Source of the DNA: Pseudomonas oryzihabitans
Lineage (GTDB): Bacteria > Pseudomonadota > Gammaproteobacteria > Pseudomonadales > Pseudomonadaceae
Direction of reading: 5' to 3'
Assembly: GCF_024652905.1 (NCBI RefSeq)
Contig: NZ_CP102428.1
Location: 756,501-820,500 of the forward strand
DNA: 64,000 bases
The notes below the pieces were generated by a model. The model was not told the origin of the DNA and ran no database searches. It saw only the letters and a program-made list of their open reading frames with translations. Shown piece after piece: positions 1 through 10,255 of the stretch. Both the position numbers and the translations under genes were made by a program. Position 1 is the first letter of the stretch. Each line of letters opens with the position of its first letter.

Positions 1-1533
1 GTAGGGCACGTCCTGGTAGGCGAACAGCAGCAACCACACCGAGGCCGCGACCACGCAGATGCTGGCGGTCACGTACAGCGGCGAGAAGGGTTGCTCCATC
101 AGCCGGCTGCGGCGATAGAAGGATTTGCGGAAGGTGGCGAGCAGCGCCGCCGTCAGCGCCAGGATGGAGGCTTCCTCCCAGTCGAAACCTTTCAACAGGG
201 ACAGCAGGGAACCGAGCAGCAGCAAGACCAAGGTCACCGCCCAAGCCGCGGACAGGCGCCGGCGCAATCCCTGCGCCAGCAATAGACAGACGACGCCGAT
301 CAGGCTCGCGCCCAGGTGGGAGGCATCGATCAACCGCTGGGGCAGCAGGAAATCCATGCCCTCCAGACGGGTGTCTATTTCAGGGGTGACCCCAGAAAAA
401 AGCAGGACCACCCCAGAAAAAAAAACCAGGATGGCGAGGATGGGTGCCGCGAGTCCCGAGGCGACCCGTACCGCAGGACTGTTCGACAGCAGGCGCCGGC
501 CTTCGCTGAACAGCAGCACCAGACAGGCGATCACGAACGGCAGCAGCACATAGAACAGCCGGTAGACCACCAGCGCCGCGGCGAGCTGAGCGGCACCCAG
601 TTCGTTGGCGAAGGCTGCCAGCAGCACCGCTTCGAACACGCCGACGCCGCCCGGGACGTGGCTGAGCACGCCCGCGGCCAGCGCCAGCAGATAGACCAGC
701 AGGAAGGCACCGAAGGGCGGAGCCGTCGGCAGCAGCAGATAGAGCACCATCGACGCGGCGGTCACGTCGAGGATGGTGATCACCAGTTGCAGCGCGGACA
801 GCCGCAGGGTCGGCAGGCGCAGGGCGCGTTTGCCGATGCGGAAATGCAGGGCATGGGCGCAGGGCTGCTCAGGTGCTCGCCAGCGACGCAGCGCCAGGAT
901 GCCGATCGCATAGCCGATCAGGATCACGGCGGACGCGGTAACGATCACCGCTTCCGGTACGCGCAGGGCCTGGGTGGAGGCGGGCAGGTTGGTCAGCGCG
1001 GCGATGGCGGCCAGTGGCGGCAGGGCGGTGCCCAGCGCCAGACTGGAAAACACCGTCATCCGCGCCACTTCCAGGGCGCTGAGGCCCTGGCGGGCATAGA
1101 GGCGATAGCGTACCGAGCCGCCGGACAACATGGAGAGCCCGACCGCGTTGCCGATGGCGAAGGCGGTGAGGCCGCCCATGGTCCAGGCGCGGGCCGGCAG
1201 CTTGACGTCGGCGAAGCGCATGGCCGACCACTCGTAACCGAGCAGGATGGTGAAGCCGGCCGCGGCGGCGATCAGGGCGCCGATCAGGGATGAATGTGGG
1301 ATATCGTGAAGGGCATCGTGGAGCGCCTCGCCATCGATGCTGCTCAGCAGATGCCAGCAGACCACCAGCGCGGCGGCGAACAACACCAGGGTCACACCCA
1401 ATTCGATGGGTTGTCGATAGGCCGTCAACCGCTCCAGCAGGCGCCAGGGCAGCGCTTGAGGGGGCGAAACAGGATGGTCCGCAGGGGATGCCGGCTTCGA
1501 GGAGACCTCTTTGGCTGGATCAGGTGCAGTCAT
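1..1533 (-). CDS. mprF: Phosphatidylglycerol lysyltransferase/flippase MprF (N-terminal part, runs off the window)
   Basis: The frame opens at ATG 1531-1533 behind AGGAG (7-nt spacing) and stays open for 511 codons to base 1. It begins MTAPDPAKEVSSKP and continues as a chain of hydrophobic segments with the UPF0104/flippase signatures SGGSVRYRLY and LSHVPGGVGVFEA. In this family the N-terminal membrane domain flips lysyl- or alanyl-phosphatidylglycerol made by a C-terminal GNAT-fold domain, lowering surface charge and giving resistance to cationic peptides; that C-terminal domain lies outside the window. Usual length is about 850-880 residues. The frame crosses a run of nine T (417-425 on the other strand) without interruption: the reading goes AILVFFSGVVLL and on into EIDTRLEGMDFLLPQ. 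Family assignment is confident; the transferred amino acid cannot be told from this half. Confidence 0.88.
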   Translation of the reverse strand, partial: MTAPDPAKEVSSKPASPADHPVSPPQALPWRLLERLTAYRQPIELGVTLVLFAAALVVCWHLLSSIDGEALHDALHDIPHSSLIGALIAAAAGFTILLGYEWSAMRFADVKLPARAWTMGGLTAFAIGNAVGLSMLSGGSVRYRLYARQGLSALEVARMTVFSSLALGTALPPLAAIAALTNLPASTQALRVPEAVIVTASAVILIGYAIGILALRRWRAPEQPCAHALHFRIGKRALRLPTLRLSALQLVITILDVTAASMVLYLLLPTAPPFGAFLLVYLLALAAGVLSHVPGGVGVFEAVLLAAFANELGAAQLAAALVVYRLFYVLLPFVIACLVLLFSEGRRLLSNSPAVRVASGLAAPILAILVFFSGVVLLFSGVTPEIDTRLEGMDFLLPQRLIDASHLGASLIGVVCLLLAQGLRRRLSAAWAVTLVLLLLGSLLSLLKGFDWEEASILALTAALLATFRKSFYRRSRLMEQPFSPLYVTASICVVAASVWLLLFAYQDVPY

Positions 1534-1625
1534 GCAAACTCCTCTAGACAGGAACGCGCGTCAGATTACTGGTCGCGCGCGGTTTGCCAAGCCTTGTACA
1601 GATAAAAAAGCTCTATACCAACCTT

Positions 1626-1644
1626 TGTAGCTCGCGTAGCTACA
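1626..1644. repeat. Short inverted repeat upstream of mprF
   Basis: Seven-base arms TGTAGCT and AGCTACA flank a 5-base spacer (CGCGT). It lies about 90 bases before the mprF start. A second small palindrome, TGACC-CC-GGTCA, sits at 1665-1676. Either could be an operator or an mRNA hairpin. No T-run follows, so they are not classic terminators. Function is inferred only from position. Confidence 0.35.
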
Positions 1645-1689
1645 GAGTTCGCACCGCTGTGATCTGACCCCGGTCAAATTCAGCGCAAA

Positions 1690-1717
1690 AAAAAACCACT
1701 CAAGAGAGTGGTTTTTT
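1690..1717 (-). terminator. Rho-independent terminator of the initiator tRNA
   Basis: Arms AAAAAACCACTC and GAGTGGTTTTTT pair perfectly around a 4-base loop, and on the minus strand a run of nine T follows the stem. It begins 6 bases past the tRNA 3' end and so separates the tRNA transcript from mprF. Confidence 0.85.
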
Positions 1718-1723
1718 CGAATT

Positions 1724-1800
<77 letters not shown>

Positions 1801-1813
1801 TCCGATGTGGCTC

Positions 1814-1841
1814 AGTATAGGGCCAAGAAAAAATTCGTCAA
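1814..1841 (-). promoter_or_regulatory. Sigma-70 promoter of the initiator tRNA
   Basis: On the minus strand TTGACG (-35) and TATACT (-10) are separated by 16 bases, and the -10 ends 13 bases before the first base of the tRNA. This is a near-consensus pair with the strength expected for a stable-RNA gene. Confidence 0.75.
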
Positions 1842-1891
1842 GGAAAAATTTAATATTCTTCAAAGGCTTATTTAGTCAGGCAGGGTCGAGG

Positions 1892-2038
1892 TCACTTGTC
1901 GCCGTCGCTCTTCTGCATCTGGACCGAGGCCTTTTCACCACTGGAGCGATTCTGCTGATCAGACTGATCGCGATCGAAGCAGCCGCCGAGCGCCAGGGTG
2001 ACGAGCAGGGCGGAGGATAACAATAGAGGGCGTTTCAT
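1892..2038 (-). CDS. Tiny secreted lipoprotein
   Basis: ATG at 2036-2038 follows AGGAG, and 48 codons run to TGA. The protein starts MKRPLLLSSALLVTLALGGC: a lysine/arginine N-terminus, a hydrophobic core and a lipobox (LGGC), with the acylated cysteine at residue 20. The mature part is only about 29 residues, highly polar (FDRDQSDQQNRSSGEK). A lipoprotein signal plus a good ribosome site argue that it is real despite its length. Function is unknown; short lipoproteins of this kind are usually attached to the outer or inner membrane. It is divergent from the small gene at 2212. Confidence 0.68.
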   Translation of the reverse strand: MKRPLLLSSALLVTLALGGCFDRDQSDQQNRSSGEKASVQMQKSDGDK

Positions 2039-2211
2039 GGGTGGTCTCCTAGATGTACGTCCTCAGTCGACCTATGAGGATGGCAAAGAGTCCGAAAAGC
2101 CGATGAGAGTCCACCGCGCTGACAAGTGAGACGGTGATAGCAAAACGCCGCTTGGTCGCTCAAGCGGGTGGTGGCCATGTGCTATCCTCGCTGGGTGTTA
2201 TGGAGAACCTC

Positions 2212-2529
2212 ATGCACCCTTCTCAGGATTCGAGTGGTCTGGACCAGCGCATCATGCGCGTGATGGAGCACGACATCGCGACGCTCGTCGCCCAGTTGTG
2301 CAATCTTTCGCTGGCGCTGACCGGCAGTAGTGCCAATGGCGCCGCCGATATGGCACTTCAAGTCGTGGAAAAAGTCGAATTGCTCGTCGACGACATGAAG
2401 ACACTGCGCGTTTCCGCGCAGGCGCTGCTGGACACCACGTCCCGCCATGTTCGATCCGGCCATTTCGAAGAGCGGATCGTCATCGCCGACGACGAGAGTG
2501 CACCTTTCGACGATGGGCAACGCGACTGA
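2212..2529 (+). CDS. Small conserved-type hypothetical protein
   Basis: I prefer the ATG at 2212 because GGAG lies 7 bases upstream; the frame also offers ATG 2200 and a far upstream start at 2134 without ribosome sites. It gives 105 residues beginning MHPSQDSSGLDQ, acidic and largely helical (VMEHDIATLVAQLCNLS..., VVEKVELLVDDMKTLRV), with no membrane segment or signal. I do not recognise the family. It is followed 32 bases later by another small gene and then dinB, in the place where P. aeruginosa also has small hypothetical genes between mprF and dinB, so it is probably genus-conserved. Confidence 0.6.
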   Translation: MHPSQDSSGLDQRIMRVMEHDIATLVAQLCNLSLALTGSSANGAADMALQVVEKVELLVDDMKTLRVSAQALLDTTSRHVRSGHFEERIVIADDESAPFDDGQRD

Positions 2530-2561
2530 ACCGTTTGACCAGGAAAGTCCAAGGGGTCGCC

Positions 2562-2795
2562 ATGAATCTCCTGCTGGAAACCTTGCTTCAGCATCTCCAG
2601 GGTCTGGGGCGTATCGAGTTCTTCGAGCGTAGTGAGCATTTCGCGCGCCTGATGATCACCACCCCGGATGGGGTCATCGCCGAGCGCCACCTCTATTACG
2701 ATCAGTTGCACCATGCCCATGATCTCAAGGCGGTGGTCGACGAGCTGCGCGAAGAGGTCGTGCATCGGCAGCGCCTGCTGCAGGACGTCGGTTAA
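2562..2795 (+). CDS. Small hypothetical protein, 77 residues
   Basis: The frame extends up to 2535, but AAGGGG lies 5 bases before ATG 2562, so that start is chosen. The product, MNLLLETLLQHLQGLG..., is helical and rich in His, Glu and Leu (HLYYDQLHHAHDLKAVVDEL), with no signal or membrane segment. It probably shares a transcript with the gene at 2212 (32-base gap) and ends about 50 bases before the LexA-like box of dinB. Function unknown. Confidence 0.6.
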   Translation: MNLLLETLLQHLQGLGRIEFFERSEHFARLMITTPDGVIAERHLYYDQLHHAHDLKAVVDELREEVVHRQRLLQDVG

Positions 2796-2843
2796 CCGGC
2801 GATTCGTCGTCCGCCATGGACAAATCCGGGCGGTCTTGGCTTA

Positions 2844-2859
2844 CTGTACGGATAATCAG
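2844..2859. promoter_or_regulatory. LexA-like SOS box upstream of dinB
   Basis: The 16 bases have the form CTG-N10-CAG (CTGTACGGATAATCAG), matching the gammaproteobacterial LexA consensus in its invariant trinucleotides, though the right half has TCAG rather than ACAG. It contains GATAAT, a possible -10. dinB is a known SOS gene, which fits. The box also helps choose the dinB start: it ends only 5 bases before the GTG at 2865, leaving no room for a leader. Confidence 0.5.
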
Positions 2860-2888
2860 CCGCAGTGCCCGGCCCGGCATCTTTCTCC

Positions 2889-3986
2889 ATGGCTCCGGAC
2901 AATTCCCCCGCCCAGCTCCCACCCAAGCGCCAGCGCAAGATCATCCATGTCGACTGTGACTGCTTCTATGCGTCCATCGAGATGCGCGATGATCCGCGCC
3001 TGGGCAACAAGCCGCTGGCGGTAGGTGGAACCCCTGATCGCCGTGGGGTGGTCGCCACCTGCAACTACGAGGCGCGGGCCTTTGGCGTGCGCTCCGCCAT
3101 GTCGTCCCATCAGGCGCAAAAGCTCTGTCCCGACCTGGTCTTCGTCAAGCCGCGCTTCGACGTCTACAAGGAGGTGTCGCGGCAGATCCACGCCATCTTC
3201 CAGGACTACACCGAGCTGATCGAGCCGCTGTCCCTCGATGAGGCCTACCTGGATGTCACCCAGTGCGAGCTGTTCAATGGCAGCGCCACCCTGATCGCCC
3301 GCGACATCCGCCGCCGGGTCTGGCAGGAGTTGAACATCACGGTGTCGGCGGGCGTCGCGCCGAACAAGTTTCTCGCCAAGATCGCCAGTGACTGGAAAAA
3401 GCCCAACGGCTTGTTCGTCATCGCGCCCCATGAGGTGGACGACTTCGTCGCCGTGCTGCCGGTGGCCAAGCTGCATGGCGTCGGCAAGGTCACCGCCGAC
3501 AAGCTCAAGCGCCGTGGCATCGTCCTGTGCAGCGATCTGCAGACCTGGTCGCGCTTCGATCTGCTGCGTGAATTCGGCAGCTTCGGCGAGCGCCTCTGGG
3601 CACTGGCCCATGGTATCGACGAGCGCCAGGTCAAGGTGGACAGCCAGCGGCAATCGGCCAGCGTCGAGCGCACCTATGACCGCGACCTGCCCGATGCCGC
3701 CGCCTGTGCCAAGGAGTTGCCCGAGTTGCTGGCCAAGCTCGAAGAGCGGTTGACGCGCCTGGCCGACCGCTATCGCCCGGAGCGGCCCTTCATCAAGGTC
3801 AAGTTCCACGACTTCACCCAGACCACCCTGGAACAGCAGGGCGCCGGGCGCGATCTCGACAGCTATCGGCGGCTGCTGGAGCAGGCCTATCGGCGGGGCA
3901 ATCGACCGGTGCGCCTGCTCGGCGTGGGCGTGCGCCTGACCGATCTGCGCGAGGCGGCGCTGCAGTTGCGGCTGTTCGAGGACTAG
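2889..3986 (+). CDS. dinB: DNA polymerase IV (Y-family)
   Basis: This translesion polymerase bypasses damaged template bases and makes -1 frameshifts. The core begins KIIHVDCDCFYASIEMRDDP, with the catalytic Asp of palm motif I; SLDEAYLDV carries the Asp-Glu pair, and VSAGVAPNKFLAKIASDWKKP is the finger/palm signature. A helix-hairpin-helix (LHGVGKVTADKL) and the little-finger domain follow. With ATG 2889 it has 365 residues, slightly longer than the roughly 350 usual because of an N-terminal PPKRQR extension; GTG 2865 is the alternative but abuts the LexA-like box. The C-terminus stops at LRLFED, without an obvious beta-clamp motif beyond QLRLF, which may itself be that motif. Convergent with gacS. 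Confidence 0.93.
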   Translation: MAPDNSPAQLPPKRQRKIIHVDCDCFYASIEMRDDPRLGNKPLAVGGTPDRRGVVATCNYEARAFGVRSAMSSHQAQKLCPDLVFVKPRFDVYKEVSRQIHAIFQDYTELIEPLSLDEAYLDVTQCELFNGSATLIARDIRRRVWQELNITVSAGVAPNKFLAKIASDWKKPNGLFVIAPHEVDDFVAVLPVAKLHGVGKVTADKLKRRGIVLCSDLQTWSRFDLLREFGSFGERLWALAHGIDERQVKVDSQRQSASVERTYDRDLPDAAACAKELPELLAKLEERLTRLADRYRPERPFIKVKFHDFTQTTLEQQGAGRDLDSYRRLLEQAYRRGNRPVRLLGVGVRLTDLREAALQLRLFED

Positions 3987-3990
3987 CCCG

Positions 3991-6759
<2,769 letters not shown>

Positions 6760-6824
6760 TGCACGTCCCCCGAGGAAATTGGCGAGTCTAACCCCTTTAC
6801 CAAATGTAAAGAGAGTCTTTGCGA

Positions 6825-6841
6825 AAGGGGTCGCACCCCTT
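6825..6841. other. Hairpin in the gacS/esterase-like divergent region
   Basis: AAGGGGT-CGC-ACCCCTT, a 7-base inverted repeat in the 211-base space between the divergent gacS and the gene at 6971. There is no T-run. It could be an operator for either gene; I see no other clear signal in this interval. Confidence 0.3.
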
Positions 6842-6970
6842 GGCGCGCTGATTCGAGAAAATCCGCGAAGGCTGCCACGGCTTCTGGCCGAGGTGCACAA
6901 CCATTGACCCTGTCGGCGGTCTGGTAGGGACTGCCGGTCGTTCCGGTACGGTTGCGTTCGAGGAGATCCT

Positions 6971-7861
6971 TTGAAGAAGAGTTGCAGTCTGATGCTGGCG
7001 GGTGCCCTGTTGCTGGGGACCGGCTGGATGGTGCCGACCCAGGCCCAAGAGCCCAAGAAGACCACCCTGGTGGAGCGGGGGTCGATGTACTACAGCTTCG
7101 AGACGCACCTGCTCGACTCGGCGGATGGCAAGCGCCGCTATCGGGTCTATATCGGCATCCCCAAGCAACCGGCGCCGATGATGGGCTATCCCGCGCTCTT
7201 TCTGCTCGATGGCGATGCCGCCCTGGCACAGCTGCAGGATGTCTGGCTGTCCCCGCATAAACTGAAGAGTCCGCCGGTGCTGGTGGCCATCGGGTACGCC
7301 GATGCCGCGGACGCCATGCAGGAACGCACCTACGACTACACCCCGGCGATCGGCAGTGGGCGCAATCATGATGACGTGCGCAAGGACTGGCCAGCAGGGG
7401 GCTCGCGGGCGTTTCTCGATCTGATCGAACAACGCATCAAGCCGCTGCTGACCCAGAGCGTACCGGTGGACCCCAACCGCCAGACCCTCTGGGGCCATGG
7501 CTACGGCGGGCTGTTCGTGCTCGATACCCTTTATCGGCAGCCCCAGGCGTTCCAGCGCTATGTGGCGAGCGATGTCGCCTTTGGCTGGCAGCAGGGTTTC
7601 ATCCTCAAGCGGGCGCAGGAATTCCAGGGCGTGGGGGGCGCCCGTCCGGTGCAGCTGTGGCTGTATTCCGGTACCGAGGACCTCACCCGCAAGGTCGCGC
7701 CCGAGGCCGCCAAGCGGCTGGCCGAACGGCTGGCCGGGCTGCCGGGGCTGCAGGTGACGCCGCAGGTGCGGCCCAACCTGGGGCCGGAGGGCATCCTGTC
7801 GCTGAGCCTGCCCGCCGCCCTGGAGGTGGCCAGCGACGGTGCCGCCACGCCGCGGCCTTAG
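6971..7861 (+). CDS. Exported esterase-fold (IroE/Fes-like) protein lacking catalytic residues
   Basis: The start is TTG 6971, placed by GAGGAG 5 bases upstream and by the signal peptide it creates (KKSCSLMLAGALLLG..., cleavage near TQAQ). The 296-residue product has the alpha/beta-hydrolase layout of periplasmic siderophore esterases (FLLDGDAALAQL, VAIGY, nucleophile elbow, late basic-to-GP segment). However, the elbow reads GHGYGGL where the family has GHSYGGL, and the C-terminal HGP motif reads LGP, so both the nucleophile Ser and the catalytic His appear replaced. In P. aeruginosa the same gacS-cysM interval holds the pirRS-pirA enterobactin genes, so a siderophore-related ancestry fits. 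Likely a non-catalytic relative; its role is unknown. Confidence 0.78.
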   Translation: MKKSCSLMLAGALLLGTGWMVPTQAQEPKKTTLVERGSMYYSFETHLLDSADGKRRYRVYIGIPKQPAPMMGYPALFLLDGDAALAQLQDVWLSPHKLKSPPVLVAIGYADAADAMQERTYDYTPAIGSGRNHDDVRKDWPAGGSRAFLDLIEQRIKPLLTQSVPVDPNRQTLWGHGYGGLFVLDTLYRQPQAFQRYVASDVAFGWQQGFILKRAQEFQGVGGARPVQLWLYSGTEDLTRKVAPEAAKRLAERLAGLPGLQVTPQVRPNLGPEGILSLSLPAALEVASDGAATPRP

Positions 7862-7941
7862 CCAGGCGCCGGATGGGTAGGGTCAGCGATGCTTTGGGAG
7901 TATCATGGAAGGCTTTCACCCCTGGCGGAACGAGCTGATTC

Positions 7942-8841
7942 ATGAGTCTGCACTATCCCACCATCGCCGATTGCATCGGTAACACGCCGCTGGTGCGCCT
8001 GCAGCGCCTGGCCGGCGACACCCGCAGTACCGTGCTGCTCAAGCTGGAAGGCAACAACCCGGCGGGTTCGGTCAAGGACCGCCCGGCGCTGTCGATGATC
8101 CGCCAGGCCGAGGCCCGTGGCGACATCCTGCCCGGGGATACCCTGATCGAGGCCACCTCCGGCAACACCGGGATCGCCCTGGCCATGGCCGCCGCGATCA
8201 TGGGCTATCGCATGATCCTGATCATGCCCGACAACTCCAGCGCCGAACGCAAGGCGGCCATGACCGCCTACGGCGCCGAGCTGATCCTGGTCAGCAAGGA
8301 AGAGGGCATGGAAGGCGCGCGGGATCTGGCCACCCGCATGCAGGCCGAGGGCCGCGGCAAGGTGCTCGACCAGTTCGGCAATGGCGACAACCCGGTCGCC
8401 CACTACCTGGGCACCGGTCCGGAAATCTGGCGCCAGACCCACGGCAGCATCACCCATTTCGTCAGTTCCATGGGGACCACCGGGACCATCATGGGTACCT
8501 CGCGCTACCTCAAGGAGCAGAATCCCAAGGTGCAGATCGTGGGTCTGCAACCGGAGGAGGGCGCGGCCATTCCTGGTATCCGCCGCTGGCCGGAGGCCTA
8601 CCTGCCGAAGATCTACGAATCCAGTCGCGTGGATCGCATCATCGACATGGGCCAGCAGGAAGCCGAGGACACCATGCGCCGTCTGGCCCGGGAAGAAGGC
8701 ATCTTCTGCGGTGTGTCGTCCGGCGGTTCGGTGGCGGGCGCCCTGCGCATCGCCCGGGAAGTGGACAATGCGGTGATCGTCGCGATCATCTGTGACCGAG
8801 GCGATCGCTACCTGTCGACCGGCGTCTATGACCCGCGCTAA
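7942..8841 (+). CDS. cysM: Cysteine synthase B (O-acetylserine sulfhydrylase)
   Basis: This PLP enzyme makes cysteine from O-acetylserine and sulfide or thiosulfate. The 299-residue product has the family N-terminus ([16 protein letters not shown]), the PLP lysine at Lys45 in [12 protein letters not shown], the substrate loop [12 protein letters not shown], and the phosphate-binding and Ser motifs MGTTGTIMG and [12 protein letters not shown]. Length and NPAGSVKDR (rather than the longer CysK form) point to CysM. It overlaps the following rlmD by 14 bases, so the two are co-transcribed. The ribosome site is modest (GGAACGAG). Confidence 0.94.
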   Translation: MSLHYPTIADCIGNTPLVRLQRLAGDTRSTVLLKLEGNNPAGSVKDRPALSMIRQAEARGDILPGDTLIEATSGNTGIALAMAAAIMGYRMILIMPDNSSAERKAAMTAYGAELILVSKEEGMEGARDLATRMQAEGRGKVLDQFGNGDNPVAHYLGTGPEIWRQTHGSITHFVSSMGTTGTIMGTSRYLKEQNPKVQIVGLQPEEGAAIPGIRRWPEAYLPKIYESSRVDRIIDMGQQEAEDTMRRLAREEGIFCGVSSGGSVAGALRIAREVDNAVIVAIICDRGDRYLSTGVYDPR

Positions 8842-10192
8842 GCGAGGCGGCGGCGGGCTGCGCTTCCAACCCGCCGGTGGCGCCCGGGCGGCGGCGGTGC
8901 CGACTGGCAAGCGGCAGCTGCTGGCCATCGAGCGGCTGTCCCATGACGGCCGCGGCGTCGCCCGCGAAGGCGGGCGGACCTGGTTCGTCGCCGGTGCCCT
9001 GCCGGGCGAGCAGGTCGAGGCGCGGGTGCTCGGTGCTCGTAGCCAGGTGGTCGAGGCCCGTACCCTCAGGGTGCTGGAAGCCAATCCGCTGCGGCGCACA
9101 CCGCCCTGCAGCGTGGCCGACCGCTGCGGTGGTTGCACCCTGCAGCACCTGCCCCATGCCGATCAACTGACCCTCAAGCAGGACGCCCTCGCCGAGCAAT
9201 TCCGCCGGCTGGCCGGGGTGCAACCGTTGGCCTGGGCCGCCCCCATGGTCGGTCCCGAGTTCGGCTATCGCCGGCGCGCCCGCGTCGCGGTGCGCTGGGA
9301 CGAGCGCCAAGGACGCCTGGAGGTGGGTTTTCGCGCCGAGGCCAGCCAGGACATCGTCACTCCCGACGACTGCCTGGTACTGGTCCCGGAACTGCAGCCG
9401 CTGCTGCGGGCGCTACCTGACCTGCTGAGCGGGCTGGCGCGGCCCCAGGCGATCGGTCATGTCGAACTCTTCCAGGGTACGGCCACGGCCCTGCTGGTGC
9501 GCCATACCCAGGCGCTGCTGCCAGGCGACCAGGCCCGTCTGCGCGACTTCTGCGCGGCCGCTGGCGTCCAGCTCTGGTGGCAGGGCAAGGGCGAGCCGCA
9601 GCCGGATCAGACCGACGCCAGGCTGGGCTATCGATTGGCGCCCTGGGACCTGACGCTGGCCTATCAGCCGGGCGATTTCGTCCAGGTCAACGCCGCCATC
9701 AACGAGGCCATGGTCGCCCAGGCGCTGGACTGGCTGGCGCCCACCGCTGACGACCGGGTGCTCGATCTGTTCTCCGGCCTGGGCAATTTCGCCCTGCCAC
9801 TGGCGCGGCAGGCAGCGGCGGTCACCGGGATCGAAGGGGTCGCGGCGATGACATCCCGGGCAATACAAAATGCGCGTGACAACGGCATCGGCAACGCGCA
9901 CTTTCTACAGGTGGACCTGTCGAACCCGCTACCCGCCGATCTGGGCAGCCATTCGCTGGCCTTGCTGGATCCGCCACGCGACGGTGCGCTGGAGGTGGTC
10001 CGGCAGCTCCGGGGGCTCGGCATCGGGCGACTGGTCTATGTTTCCTGCAATCCGGCCACCCTGGCGCGGGATGCGGGAGAGCTGGTCCGACAGGGCTATC
10101 GCATGACAAGGGCGGGCATTCTCGACATGTTCCCGCAGACTGCCCATGTGGAAGCCATGGTGCTGTTCGAAGCGGGCAGGATGCCCGGGTAA
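8828..10192 (+). CDS. rlmD: 23S rRNA (uracil-1939 C5)-methyltransferase
   Basis: RlmD uses S-adenosylmethionine to make m5U1939 in 23S rRNA. ATG 8828 lies inside the end of cysM and gives 454 residues; the frame could extend to 8792, but that start would overlap cysM further with no gain. A TRAM domain ([19 protein letters not shown]) is followed by the [4Fe-4S] cysteines ([17 protein letters not shown]), the methyltransferase fold ([15 protein letters not shown]), DPPRDG, and the catalytic cysteine in [13 protein letters not shown]. All key residues are present. Confidence 0.94.
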   Translation: MTRAKRGGGGLRFQPAGGARAAAVPTGKRQLLAIERLSHDGRGVAREGGRTWFVAGALPGEQVEARVLGARSQVVEARTLRVLEANPLRRTPPCSVADRCGGCTLQHLPHADQLTLKQDALAEQFRRLAGVQPLAWAAPMVGPEFGYRRRARVAVRWDERQGRLEVGFRAEASQDIVTPDDCLVLVPELQPLLRALPDLLSGLARPQAIGHVELFQGTATALLVRHTQALLPGDQARLRDFCAAAGVQLWWQGKGEPQPDQTDARLGYRLAPWDLTLAYQPGDFVQVNAAINEAMVAQALDWLAPTADDRVLDLFSGLGNFALPLARQAAAVTGIEGVAAMTSRAIQNARDNGIGNAHFLQVDLSNPLPADLGSHSLALLDPPRDGALEVVRQLRGLGIGRLVYVSCNPATLARDAGELVRQGYRMTRAGILDMFPQTAHVEAMVLFEAGRMPG

Positions 10193-10255
10193 CGACGGCT
10201 CGCCAACCGATGCGAGCCAATCCGGCGAGAAGGCTACGCCGTGAGGAAGGGGTAG

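Noticed and set aside
411-430. Suspected frameshift in mprF at the homopolymer
   Set aside because: Recounting gives nine T, and the frame then reads through both repeats into a well-formed membrane protein; the apparent stop came from counting eight.
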